Of a stretch of DNA of 64,000 nt, positions 10,029-21,054 are shown piece by piece. The notes under the pieces are model-generated. The model was not told where the DNA came from. It searched no databases and was given only the letters and a program-made list of their open reading frames with translations. A program made the position numbers and the translations under genes. The stretch is taken from the NCBI GenBank assembly GCA_032158295.1, contig CM063263.1, forward strand, positions 7,870,501 through 7,934,500. The letters run 5' to 3'. The DNA comes from Pycnopodia helianthoides. Its lineage: Eukaryota > Echinodermata > Asteroidea > Forcipulatida > Asteriidae. How positions within the stretch are numbered: position 1 is the first letter of the stretch; each line of letters opens with the position of its first letter.

Positions 10029-13000
10029 TCACTCATTACCAAAGAAGTATGACCCGATCTTGTCTTTCCATAACTTCATAAGGTCCTGTTCCGGTTGATT
10101 CCAGAAATCTTCCAGTAAGTTCCACCCCTTTGCCTGCGTCTGGCCTATGAAGGGATTGTCCGGATTGAAACCGGAAGAATAAAGCCCGAGTACCAGCGAC
10201 TGGATGAACCTCCCGGCTATAAGAACACGCAGCACGCCTCGCTCCTTCTCCGGGAGCGGGGCTCTTGACTCGAAGCCGGCAAGGAGGTAGGCAGTGGCTT
10301 CCAGCGGCTCGTCACTGCAGAACATCAGGTACATCATGGAAACGGCGATTTCAAACACCAGGCAGGAAAACACCGTATCGTCGAAGTCAATGACACCGCT
10401 GATCTCGTACTGATCCTTCACAGGCGTTCCCTGTGGGTCGCCTCCTGCTGACAAATGCACTGCCAACACGTTGCCTTCGTTCAAATCGTGGTTCACAATA
10501 CCTGAATGACACAATTTAACCAACATCAGTGAAGAGCAACTACTCTAGTGGTGATTTTAAAACACTAATTATGAAACTCACTCCAAAGATCACGTCATTT
10601 ATTAGAACCAAAACTTGTTGGTTCGGATAAATCACGTGACCTTCGTTTTTTTGAAAAATGCTTGAAAACCGCCAAAATTGACGGTTTCTTTTAGGGAACC
10701 GTTCTTCACCATTCCGGGGAAACCTTTGGAGTCATGTTTTAGTCCAATTTGTAGCCAAAGTAGCCCAACGTAGCCCTTTAATGGGGAGCCGACTCTAATT
10801 GTAATCGCAACTATCTCCGTAGTGGCTCCTATTGTGCCTCTTTTGTTTGTACTTTTTGGCAACAGCTCCCATTGGTTTTGTACACACTCTCTATACCTGG
10901 AACCTTCACCCCAACACGGAACTATATTGTCCTCATTTGTTCTAAAGGTCCGCGGTTTGAATGAGGATGCCTATAATCCACACACCCACGTCATTCTCCT
11001 TGTTTGATTTCCGATGGTCATAGTAAAATCTACTGGTAACAACATCTCAATGGGGTACCAATGTCTTCTTGCACACTAATTTACAGTTGCATAACTAGAA
11101 ATTTTCATTTGGGGATGGAGAATTTGTTTGTATTTTTCTGTTTTCTTCCAATTACTATGGGGGGGGGGAGCCTCTGAACCATGGAACTCTGAATATGGAA
11201 CCATTCATCAGTTCTGTTAATGTTTTGGTCTCAATTAGTGGGGACAAGAGTGGGGGGGGGGGGGGGGTCAAGGGGACATTCCGAGAAAGGGATGCCCTGG
11301 CAACCTCCCCCACCCCCTGTCCCTACCCCCTTGTCCCCGCCCCTGCCTCCATCGGTATGATCCTGAAATGACACTAGTCACCTTTTCTCAGTTCTCCGAA
11401 GACTGGAATAACTTTCCTTTCATACTCCGCGATCACTTCCTCTACAATCTTCAGCGACTTTGCATCTTTGACCACGTGTAAGTAACTCCTGAGATCGGGG
11501 ATGTTTTCCAGACACCAAATGCTGTCCGTCTTTCGTTCAAATGGACTTACATCCTTGGGATATTTCTGCGAGTAAATAACTGATAACAAAACATCTCTGG
11601 GAGTTTGGAAAAGGAAACGTAGCATTTTGCTATAATAATGGGCATATAAGGCCAAATAAAATTAAAAACATGTTTAGCGTCCCCGCCCGTTTCCTTTTTA
11701 GAGGTCGCCTCCTTTTCTCTCTCTTAAATTATATATATATAAATTATATAAATAAGATAGTATTTTTAGAATTCAGCACACAGAAAAAAGAAAAAAACAA
11801 ACAACTGGCAACCATCTTGAAAATTAGCCCGGCCCGTTGTCTTGAAAAATATGTCGTGCGGCCATTAAAAAAGAAGAAGAAGAAAAAAGTTTGGCCCTTC
11901 TTTTTTTTCAAAACATGTTTTTATTTCTATTCTGCCTAATTTGAAATACTTTTCAAGCAAGAATTAATGCATTTTCCGCTGTATAGCTCCACGGCAAAGC
12001 TAAATCCTATGATTGATATAGACAGTGGCCGCTGCCGGCGTTGGTATCTGTCCAAGCTCATCTTGGCTTGAAATTAAGACCAACTCCACGTCCCGGCGTT
12101 CAAATACACAACACTTTTCCTGATGTGGTTTAAAGTTTTCTATGAAATTTATATTTTGATTCTGTGCATGCTATTTTGAACGAACAGTTGTGTGTAATGA
12201 ACAATCAATATATTTTTAACCCACTTTTTGCTCACTTATCTTGGCGTCACTTATATTTTGTAAGTTTCTCTCCTACTGAAATAATTTGTCTGGTGTCTCT
12301 AATATCCGCGTGTCGGTGGTATGTTTTCAAAACCTAACCCTCTGTTATACCTAATTTGTGAATACAATGGCCCAAACCTATAATTTATGGTGTCACTGAC
12401 GAACACCGCACAGCTCCACATAGATCTGCAAATCTGCTTAGTTTTATGTACACGCTGACCTGCGCTGACGCCAAAATAAGTGAACAAAAAAGTGGGTGAA
12501 AAGGTCAAGGGTATACTGAGCGGGGGTGGGGGGGGGGGGTGGGGACTCGCCCAAGGGGAGCGGTCATGCACCGTTGTAACTGCAAGTGCACGGCCTTTTT
12601 ACCTGCAAAGCATTTTGTATGCCCCCGAAGTGTTCACCGACGGTCATGAAGAATGCTGGCGGTAGTGGAGCCAGTTTGAGCAGAGGCTTTCCTGGTAAGA
12701 AACTAAACAGACGCACGGCACTCACGGCATCCACCCGTCCAATTATCTCGCCTTCAAAAAATGGTAAACAAACAAAAAAAACTCAACAATTGCTTCATTA
12801 GGAAAGATCAAACTAGACAAACTTAATAGGAAAATTCACCGGATTTGTTAGTTTTAAATGATAACCGTATAAAACATTAGTATCCTCAAAGCTCACAGTT
12901 TGAAACATTATCCCAGTCTTAATCCTACTCAAAAAAAAAGTGAAGTACGTACGAAGTTGAGGAAATAACATAGAATCTGACGTATGAAGTTTCACTCGTG

Positions 13001-15356
13001 ATCTTACAAGTTGACTACCCGCTGAAACCAATGACTTTGAGAGGGAAACACACTACCTTCGGATTGGGGCTTTGTGCTGTAAACAAACGTTATTTGTTAA
13101 GAAATTAATATGGTGGAAAGATGTTTTAAAAGTAAAAATATCCCCCGAATTTGTGTGGTTTTCCTTTTTTTCCTGCGTGAACTAAACAAAGTCCATACTT
13201 TGTGGAGTCAAAAACTGGGTTGTACTATATTATTGCGGATCGTGTTAGTTCACGAAGTAAAAGGGAAAACCTGAACCACACAATTTCGAGGGGCATTTGT
13301 GTGAATCATTAAATTCTATAGGCCTACCTTTAAAACATCTTTTGAACCATATTGATTTTATGACAAATGTTTTTATAACCGAAAGTGCCCAATTTGAAGG
13401 CAACGTGTCATTTTACTACCAAAGGGTTTCGTGTATTGAAAGAGCGAGGACGTGCTTGTAAACGTGTACGTGTGGCCAACGGTTTTTTATATACGAAAGT
13501 ACGTCAACTAGCAAAAGCTGACGACGTGTGAAATTAAAGGCACAGTACACGTTTGGTAATTTGATTGTGTGAATCATATATAAATGTAGGTACATACACT
13601 GCAAAAACTGGGGTGTTAAAATTGACACCATGGGTGTTGTCACATAGATACCAAAAAGAGAATTGAATTTAACATTAAAGGGTGTTAAAGTAACTCAAAT
13701 GTAATTATTTTGGCAGAAATTAGTGTTAATTGGCAGAAATTAGTGTTATTTCAACACCCTATGATGTAAATTTTGATTCTTTTTTGGTATCGATATGTGA
13801 CAACACCCATGGTGTCAATTTGAACACCCCGGTTTTTGCAGTGTACAATAAAACTAACCTGGGAAAATTTCACTTCAAAAGGTAGTCGCGTTTTTGAAAT
13901 ATCACCGAAAAACCGGAGCGAATATTTCCACGCAGGAAGAATATTCCCCATAGGAATACACAGTCTGAGAAACGTTTCTGACAGAAACACTTCTCAGATT
14001 CAAATTTTGGAGAATAAACAGTGATATATTTTCCATAACCGTAGTACTTCGAGGTTAAAAGTTTCTCGAAATTCATTTTACTACCCAAGGCTGCTGTACT
14101 TCTTACCAATTAGTAGGTGTTTATTGCCATTAATTTTCAGAGTCATTACTAAACTGTACTGTGCCTTTAAACAACCAAAACTTAAAGTTTGGGACTGGCA
14201 AATGCCATAGACTGATATGCAGTTTTTAAAACAATGTTTCTGAATATAGACCTTTCTTTTGTTGATCAACAAACTGCGCTGCTCGGCATGGAGGGCCGAA
14301 TGTTAGCAAAACATTCAATCGCAGGTACAGATGTTATAACAAAATTCAACATTTCTGCAAACTTTCAACACATCTTATGATTGGTTGCTTTGTTTCCAAC
14401 AAATTCAACACTATTTTTGAATATTTTGTGTAAAATTGTTACAAACTGCGGCTATCTGTTCGCTTTGCATTTATGGCTTCCCATAGTTTTCCAACCTTGG
14501 TCGGCAAAAACTTGGGATGTGACGTTGCAAAAGAAAGGTCTATAAAGTGTTATCAACTATTCAAACACACAAAATACGTCTTTGATTCTTTAAAGGGAAG
14601 GTACACGATTGGTAATCACTCTAAAAATTAATGACAATAAAAACTGACTCGGTTACAGCCATTCGATAGTATCAAGCATTTTTGGGAAATATTTCAATTC
14701 AAAATAATGTGGATAAGGAAAAATATGTCCGTTTTTTTAACCCCCAAAAATATCTGACAGAAACGTTTCTCATATAGTGTATTCCTAGGGACTATTCTTT
14801 ATTCGTGGATATATTCGCTGCAGATTTTGGCGATATATTTCAAAAACGCGACCACCTTTAGAAATGAAAATTTCACAGGTTAATTTGTTTGTATTATCTA
14901 CATTTATAGATGTATAGGATTAAAACAATCAAACAGTCCCAAAAACCAAAGGTATACTTTGCCTTTAAATCTGTAATTACCATTCAGGTAGTCGTTTTGA
15001 ATGGGCTCAAAGCTGACGAACTGGCCGTTTAGATTCGGAACTGGAGACTGACATCTCAACTCGGGAAACGACTCCTGCAAATAAACCAAGATGTCCGTCT
15101 CGGTGGTAACGGCGCCAATGGCGGTAAACTCCGAGTTCAACACCTTCAGGATGAACTCGGTTTGCTCTCCGATTCCCTGGTCGGGGTCCGTCTGAACGTA
15201 GTAAATCCTGTCGTCATAGCTGTTGAATTCCTCTATCTGAGAAGCTCGCAGACCGAAAAGTCGGAGAAGGAGAGACGTGACGTCACCGGCAGTGAGGAAT
15301 GGTTTCGAAAGCCGCTGGAGTTTTGCGACTTCGTGCTTGGCTGTTTCTTCCGTCAT
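10029..15356 (-). CDS. HYKK: Hydroxylysine kinase, tandem paralogue A (4 exons)
   Basis: The exons, in gene order, are 15356-14981, 12751-12603, 11565-11382 and 10501-10029. Phases are 1, 0, 1 and the frame is intact for 393 aa, against about 373 in human HYKK. The family uses GTP to phosphorylate 5-hydroxy-L-lysine in collagen and lysine catabolism, and has an APH/choline-kinase fold. Matching blocks are YDDRIYYV and EFILKVLNS (exon 1), VRLFSFLPGKPL (exon 2), IWCLENIPDL (exon 3) and GVIDFDDTVFSCLVFEIAV, LLAGFES and GRFIQSLVLGLYSSGF (exon 4). The catalytic loop reads NHDLNEGN: Asp242 and Asn247 are kept, but the usual H-G before Asp is N-H. The metal-binding Asp is about 275. The start is the ATG of MTEETAKHEVAK. 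Introns hold several MITEs. The paralogue lies 20 kb to the right. Confidence 0.88.
10608..10790. repeat. Inverted copy of the 4281-4474 repeat
   Basis: Lies in HYKK-A intron 3. The ggataaatcacgtgaccttc block and the ggaaccgttctt block are the reverse complement of the copy at 4.3-4.5 kb. Confidence 0.5.
11160..11345. repeat. Homopurine/homopyrimidine tracts
   Basis: G runs at 11160-11169 and 11251-11268 are followed by C-rich CCCTGTCCCTACCCCCTTG, all in HYKK-A intron 3 close to exon 3. Slippage-prone sequence with possible G-quadruplex formation on one strand. Confidence 0.5.
11665..11790. repeat. Repeat with a direct copy at 33208-33320
   Basis: The block aacatgtttagcgtccccgc through the T-rich stretch to ttcagcac recurs in the same orientation at 33208-33320. 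This copy lies in HYKK-A intron 2. Element ends are not resolved. Confidence 0.5.
12219..12497. mobile_element. MITE in HYKK-A intron 2
   Basis: The left end ACCCACTTTTTGCTCACTTA and the right end, reverse-complemented ACCCACTTTTTTGTTCACTT, pair over about 30 bp including the TTGGCGTCA block. Non-coding, 279 bp. Confidence 0.6.
13086..13400. mobile_element. Palindromic MITE in HYKK-A intron 1
   Basis: Arms around 13086-13150 and 13300-13380 pair through AATATGGT, GATGTTTTAAAAGTA and the GTGTGGTTTTCC blocks. It resembles the better-preserved element at 63554-63907 (GTGGTTTTCCTTTT, GTGAACTAAC). Edges are approximate. Confidence 0.5.
13534..14170. mobile_element. TTAAAGGCACAGT MITE, interrupted by another MITE
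   Basis: The left end TTAAAGGCACAGT and the right end ACTGTGCCTTTAA are exact inverted repeats. The interior shares the aaaactaacctg, TTTCACTTCAAAAGGT and GTCGCG blocks with 14590-14969 and 36677-37038. The element is lengthened by the 248-bp insertion at 13597-13844. Lies in HYKK-A intron 1. Confidence 0.65.
13597..13844. mobile_element. CACTGCAAAAAC MITE with TA duplication
   Basis: Near-perfect arms run inward from CACTGCAAAAACTGGGGTGT, including CCATGGGTGTTGTCACA, and reverse-complement to the right end. TA flanks both sides. It sits inside the older TTAAAGG element, giving a clear order of insertion. Confidence 0.7.
14244..14544. mobile_element. MITE with TATAGACCTTTCTTTTG ends
   Basis: The left end TATAGACCTTTCTTTTG is matched by CAAAAGAAAGGTCTATA on the right. 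The interior has the paired blocks attcaac/gttgaat. A partial end (gccaaagaaagatctata) recurs at 15414-15432 in the HYKK-A 5' flank. Confidence 0.6.
14590..14969. mobile_element. TTAAAGG MITE ending 11 bp from the HYKK-A exon 1 donor
   Basis: Starts TTAAAGGGAAGGTACACGAT and ends ACTTTGCCTTTAA. It is related to 13534-14170 and 36677-37038. The right end leaves only 11 intronic bases before the exon 1 donor (exon ends at 14981). Confidence 0.6.
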
Positions 15357-15524
15357 TGTTTCCGTTTAATGCTCTAGAGCTACTTAACACCCTACCACAC
15401 TTGGGCTGTGACGTTGCCAAAGAAAGATCTATACGGTAAAAAAACAAAAAAAACATATCATAATATGATGAAGCCGTCAAACCAAACATGTCGGTGACGG
15501 GGTGTCAGACAACTAGTCCGTCGT
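15357..15524. promoter_or_regulatory. Short HYKK-A 5' flank squeezed against a minisatellite
   Basis: Only about 170 bp separate the predicted HYKK-A ATG from the start of the 16-bp minisatellite. The interval contains part of a MITE end at 15414-15432. I see no clear TATA box; the proximal promoter or 5' UTR would have to lie here or inside the array. Confidence 0.3.
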
Positions 15525-17722
15525 ACGACTCAACAGTCAGACAACTCAACAGTCAGCCAACTCAACAGTCAGACATCTCAACAGTCAGACAACTCAACAG
15601 TCAGACAACAACTCGACAGTCAGACAACTCAACAGTCAGACAACTCGACAGTCAGACAACTCAACAGTCAGACAACTCGACAGTCAGCCAACTCAACAGT
15701 CAGCCAACTCAACAGTCAGCCAACTCAACAGCCAGACGACTCAACAGCCAGACGACTCAACAGTCAGACAACTCAACAGTCAGACAACTCGGCAGTCAGA
15801 CGAATCGACAGTCAGACAACTCGACAGTCAGACAACTCGACAGTCAGCCAACTCAACAGTCAGCCAACTCAACAGTCAGACATTTCAACAGTCAGACACC
15901 TCAACAGTCAGACAACTCAACAGTCAGACAACTCGACAGTCAGACAACTCGACAGTCAGCCAACTCAACAGTCAGCCAACTCCACAGTCAGACATCTCAA
16001 CAGTCAGACAACTCAACAGTCAGCCAACTCAACAGTCAGACATCTCAACAGTCAGACAACTCGACAGTCAGACAACTCGACAGTCAGACAACTCAACAGT
16101 CAGACGACTCGACAGTCAGACAACTCAACAGTCAGACAACTCAACAGTCAGACAACTCAACAGTCAGACAACTCAACAGTCAGACACCTCAACAGTCAGA
16201 CACCTCAACAGTCAGACACCTCAACAGTCAGCCAACTCAACAGTCAGACAACTCGACAGTCAGACAACTCAACAGTCAGACAACTTAACAGTCAGACATC
16301 TCAACAGTCAGACATCTCAACAGTCAGACAACTCAACATGTCAGACAACTCAACAGTCAGACATCTCAACAGTCAGACATCTCAACAGTCAGACAACTCA
16401 ACAGTCAGCCAACTCGACAGTCAGACAACTCGACAGTCAGACAACTCGACAGTCAGACAACTCGACAGTCACCAACTCGACAGTCAGCCAACTCAACATG
16501 TCAGACAACTCAACATGTCAGACAACTCAACAGTCAGATGACTCAACAGTCAGACAACTCAACAGTCAGACAACTCGACAGTCAGACAACTCATCAGTCA
16601 GCCAACTAAACATGTCAGACAACTCAACATGTCGGACAACTCGACAGTCAGACATCTCAACAGTCAGACAACTCAACAGTCAGACGACTCGACAGTCAGA
16701 CGACTCGACAGTCAGACGACTCGACAGTCAGACATCTCAACAGTCAGACAACTCAACAGTCAGCCAAGTCAACAGTCAGCCAACTCAACATGTCAGACAA
16801 CTCAACATGTCAGACAACTCAACAGCCAGACAAATCAACAGTCAGACAACTCGACAGTCAGACAACTCGACAGTCAGACAACTCAACAGTCAGCCAACTC
16901 GACAGTCAGCCAACTCAACAGTCAGCCAACTCGACAGTCAGACAACTCGACAGTCAGACAACTCGACAGTCAGACAACTCGACAGTCACCAACTCGACAG
17001 TCAGCCAACTCAACATGTCAGACAACTCAACATGTCAGACAACTCAACAGTCAGATGACTCAACAGTCAGACAACTCAACAGTCAGACAACTCGACAGTC
17101 AGACAACTCATCAGTCAGCCAACTAAACATGTCAGACAACTCAACATGTCGGACAACTCGACAGTCAGACATCTCAACAGTCAGACAACTCAACAGTCAG
17201 ACGACTCGACAGTCAGACGACTCGACAGTCAGACAACTCAACAGTCAGACAACTCAACAGTCAGCCAAGTCAACAGTCAGCCAACTCAACATGTCAGACA
17301 ACTCAACATGTCAGACAACTCAACAGCCAGACAAATCAACAGTCAGACAACTCGACAGTCAGACAACTCAACAGTCAGCCAACTCGACAGTCAGCCAACT
17401 CAACAGTCAGCCAACTCAAGTCAGACAACTCAACAGTCGGACAACTCAACAGTCAGACAGCTCAACAGTCAGACAACTCAACAGTCAGACAACACGACAG
17501 TCAGACAGCTCAACAGTCAGACAACTCAACAGTCAGACAACTCGACAGTCAGACAACTCGACAGCCAGACAACTCGACAGCCAGACAACTCGACAGCCAG
17601 CCAACTCGACAGTCAGCCAACTCGACAGTCAGACAACTCGCCAGTCAGACAACTCGACAGTCAGATAACTCGACAGTCAGATAACTCGACAGTCAGACAA
17701 CTCGACAGTCGGACAACTCGAC
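15525..17722. repeat. 16-bp minisatellite, about 137 units
   Basis: The consensus unit is ACAGTCAGACAACTCA. Variants fall at a few positions: GAC or GCC, CTCA or CTCG, and CAGT or CATGT (the last adds one base). Since 16 is not a multiple of 3, three units (48 bp) encode a 16-residue cycle, SDNSTVRQLNSQTTQQ, in every plus frame, so all three frames stay open for hundreds of codons. A larger block around 16407-16845 recurs 517 bp downstream at about 16924-17360. There is no sign of splice sites or a start context, so I treat it as non-coding. Confidence 0.92.
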
Positions 17723-17892
17723 GGGTACAGTATGTCATTTTGACGGCTAGTCATGATTGGTGACATTCGTTTTGTTAGCGTAGTTGCCGATATCGCAACA
17801 CGAATTACTGGAGAAGAGGTATTTGTAGTTCATCTGTGTCGTAGACTGTCCGATGTCGCGCCCTCTATCGGTGACTTATACAAAAAACGAGA

Positions 17893-18102
17893 AAATAGAA
17901 TTGGCTGTTGCAAACTGCTTACCAACCAAAAGGATCTGTAGTATAAATGCAAAAAAATTAGATTGTGGTCTGACGTTTCGACCCTAGCAGAGTCTTTCTC
18001 GAAGGCTACATGACAAGACAACACACATACATGTACATGCATACAAGGGTGACAAGAGCAGTCAAGTGGAAATACATGAATAGAGAGAGTGCAGAGAGAA
18101 AA
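17893..18102 (-). mobile_element. Penelope-like 3' end fragment
   Basis: Matches 6138-6340 of the first Penelope-like element (aactgcttac, ctgtagtataaatgcaaaaa, the CTGACGTTTCGACCCTAGC motif, then acatgaatagagagagtg). Homology stops at about 18102, where the DIRS-like sequence begins. Confidence 0.65.
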
Positions 18103-20640
18103 TTAGACAGTGCTCCGTTGTCGGCCGAGCAATCCAATCGGAGATCGATCCTTGCCCCCCAAAAAGTCAGAAACTATGTTGGGGTCAGGTGTGACTTTTC
18201 CTCGTTGATAAGGAACCTTAGAGATGAGGCTAGTCCTGTAGTGGCCTCGAGGGCTCTGCGTACCTCCGCTTTTGAGTGACCTTCAATGAGCCAGTCGCCA
18301 AGGTACATGAAGGTCTGTGAAGTCTTGCCCCAGGGTTTTCACGATCTCTGGGGGAAGTTGATAAGCCGAAGGGGAGGGTCGTGAACTCGTACGTCCTCTC
18401 CTTATAGCGGAACCGAAGGAACCCTGATTGATCGGGGCAGACCAACACGTGCAGGTACGCATTCTTTAGATCTATGGATGCCGCCTACGAAAGTGTCGGT
18501 ACCGAGTCCAGGACCACCCAGAGGGTGTCCATTCAGAACCTTTTTGGCTTGATAAATCTGTTAAGTGGTTTCAGATTTAAAATAGGGCGCCAGGCGCCAG
18601 CTTCCTTCTTGGGGTTCAGAAAGAAAACTGATATAAAGCCCATGAGTTTTTGGTTCGGGGGTACTACGCGGATGGCTAGTTTTTGTAAGAGGGATTTGAT
18701 CTCCCCCTCGAGTGCCACGCATTTCTCCTGTAGTGTGGGAACTAGCGTCTGGCGGATCAATGTGCCGACGGGGGGTAACTTGTGAACTCTAGGTCGTAGC
18801 GGTCGCTGACTGTTTGAAGCACCCACTTGTCAGGGATGAGTCTCTTCCAGGACCCTCGGAAAAGTCGCAGGCGGCCCCCTACGGATCCGGAAGGGGGCCG
18901 TCTTAAGTGTATGGAGTCACTGGGGCGTCGGGTACTGAGGTTTGCGGGCTAGGGTGTGGCCCGTCCGCGCCCCTGGAACGCCTTGAAAGGGCGAAGTTGG
19001 GGGATACGGAAGGTTGCCCTGGCTGTCTGGGGTTTGTTTCCACCTTGTGGCGGCTTGTGCTTACGCAGGTTGATCTTTTCCATAGCATCTATGCGTTTTG
19101 CCTCGGCCTCCATGGCCCCCTGGAACTTGTCACTAAAGAGGTCGGTCCTGAGTAGAGAGAGCGCCGCCAGGCGCTTTCGGGCCCCTTCGGTTGGTAGGAA
19201 TAGGACGTCCAGGACGTTGTTACATCGGGTCGATGTTGCCATAGCTGAAATGCGGGCAAACTGCCCAAGAATACCAAGTAAGCCCTCCTCGAGGCAGTTG
19301 AAAGCTGCAGTCAGCATGTCGGGAGGGATCGTTGAGTCCTCTTCACAGCCGCTGACGAGGTACTCGGTCAGGAGCAGTAGAAAGGAGGCTCCCTGCATCC
19401 TGTATCGGGAGGCGGCGTCTGTCTTGCGTAGGTACTCCTCCGTCTTGGAGCAGACCTTGTCTGTGAAGGTGCCCCTCGGGCACTAGCAGCTCCGTCGGCC
19501 ACCAGCTTGACAGAGTCAGAAATTGCTGGTACTGAAAAAAACTTATCGAAGTCTTACTGTGGGAATCGGTTGTACGAGGTAGCACGTGCCGCCGTAGGTT
19601 TCCAGGGCGTGGTCTCAGCAATGGACTGAATGGTATTGGCACAGACAGAGTCGAGAGGAAGGACTGGGAAGACAGAATGGGGGGGCTCCTGCGGTCCCGT
19701 GCGTCTCTTAAAAGACTGGCGTGCTGGGGTTGGAGTGCTCGGACCATATCCCGCTGAACGAGACGTAACTGAGTCTCAAAGACAGAGAGTCAGGGCATGT
19801 CTGGCGTATCGTCGGGCTCGTCGTCGGAAGCTGATCCATAATCCTCGCTAGTGCGAGTGTAGTGAGATCGGGAGGTGACCCGTGGATTATCGGGTGCCGG
19901 CGCACACATAGTGCGAGTCACTGTACACGCGGTATCCCTATCACGGGATAGCTTGTGTGTTGTCAATTGGGTTGTACTGTGGCTGGGTCACTATGGCAAC
20001 CGATCCGTCGTCAGAGCCGTCAAGCTGCCCGAAGGGTGCACGCTGATGCTCGGTGGAGGCCTGCTCTGGGTCTGGGGTAGACACAGCTGTTCACCCTGTA
20101 GCCAGCCCTGGACCGTGGTAGGGAGGGTAGAAACCCGAGGACACCGCCGGGGGTGCTACACTCGAGCGAGCCCGTTCTCCAAGCATTCCCTTTTCTGCTG
20201 GTCCGGCGCGAGGCTTCCCCTTGCCGGCCAGCTTTGCTTTCATTCCAGCCTTGCGTCTTTTGGCCGGAACGAAGGACTCACTCGAGTCGTTCGTCCGACC
20301 AGCAAGGCCCCCGGCACTCACCAGTGCGAGACGAACACCGTGCCCTTGAAGAGGACAGTACCGTGTCCCCCAGCGTGTTCGAGGTGAGGTCCGAGTCGGT
20401 GGGCAACCTCATGATGCCTCCGGCTCGAGCCTCTGGAAAAAGGAACAATCGGACCCGGGGATTTGCAGGCTACCCCGTTACCGGCCGATGTGTTCTGAGC
20501 CACACGTCTCTCTTTATGGAAATCTCAAAATGGCACTCCAAAAAGACTCCAAAAACACTTCAAAAAACACTACAAGTACAGCTACACAAGCAAACAAACA
20601 CACTAACTCTACACTGAATACTGTTTACTCAAACGTTTAT
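18103..20640 (-). mobile_element. Degenerate DIRS-like retroelement (gag and RT parts)
   Basis: On the minus strand the order is a Lys/Arg-rich gag N-terminus (about 20321-20091), a gag-like region with GARKRLAALSLLRTDLFSDK (about 19400-18949), then reverse transcriptase. RT blocks are LQEKCVALEGEIKSLLQK, PKKEAGAWRPILNLKPLNRF, IDLKNAYLHVLV (motif A) and FLRFRYKERTYEF with TLPFGLSTSP (motif B). Motif C reads YLGDWLI where YLDDWLI is usual. The element breaks off in an RNase H-like stretch. Frameshifts and stops show it is dead. Outer ends are not exact; 20520-20640 may be terminal-repeat sequence. Confidence 0.7.
18230..18826 (-). pseudogene. DIRS-type reverse transcriptase remnant
   Basis: Motif 1-2 (PNQKLMGFISVFFLNPKKEA, WRPILNLKPLNRF) is in one frame. 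Motif A (ASIDLKNAYLHV), motif B (PFGLSTSP) and motif C (YLGDWLIEGHSKAEVRRAL) are in others. At least two frame changes and a changed catalytic Asp (YLDD to YLGD) make it inactive. Confidence 0.7.
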
Positions 20641-21054
20641 AGGAATACTCAACACTCTTAGAGCTGGAAAACTTGCGTTGGTCGGCGCTAAGAGAAAAGA
20701 GGAAGATAACATGGCGGCCGGGCCGCGGGGCATTGTGGGCAGGACAAGAGAGGGCAGTGTTGCGTACATATAAAACTCTTAGCGAATTAAACCTGTCGGT
20801 TAGGGAAAAATGCCATAGTAGTGGGAGCTGCATTATTTCACGAAAATGACGGATTTGTGAGGAATAAATGACGACCAAAACCCACCGCAGAAAAGTGTAT
20901 GCTGCCATGGAATGTGAATCTGGTGAAATAAGTGGCTTCTTGCAGGTAAGATTTGAGATATGAAGCTTTGAAATTTGTCCGCCCCAGAAACGGGCCTTAA
21001 TATTTAGGACTCTGTATCTGTGTACAGCACAGAGGAAGAGTCCTACATAGGGCT
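20641..21054. other. GC-richer unassigned stretch
   Basis: Contains ACATGGCGGCCGGGCCGCGG (a YY1-like ATGGCGGC context) and a CCGTC-rich stretch. It could be the 5' end of the DIRS-like element or flanking promoter-like DNA. No splice-supported exon was found. Confidence 0.3.

Noticed and set aside
15525..17722. CRISPR-like array
   Set aside because: Units are contiguous with no unique spacers, and the surrounding genes are eukaryotic with introns.
15488..17763. Several overlapping plus-strand ORFs of 165-292 codons rich in S, T, N and Q
   Set aside because: All are translations of the 16-bp minisatellite in different frames; there is no start context, splice site or single preferred frame.
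18956..19486. 176-codon plus-strand ORF
   Set aside because: Antisense shadow of the DIRS-like gag region, which has the recognisable reading on the minus strand.
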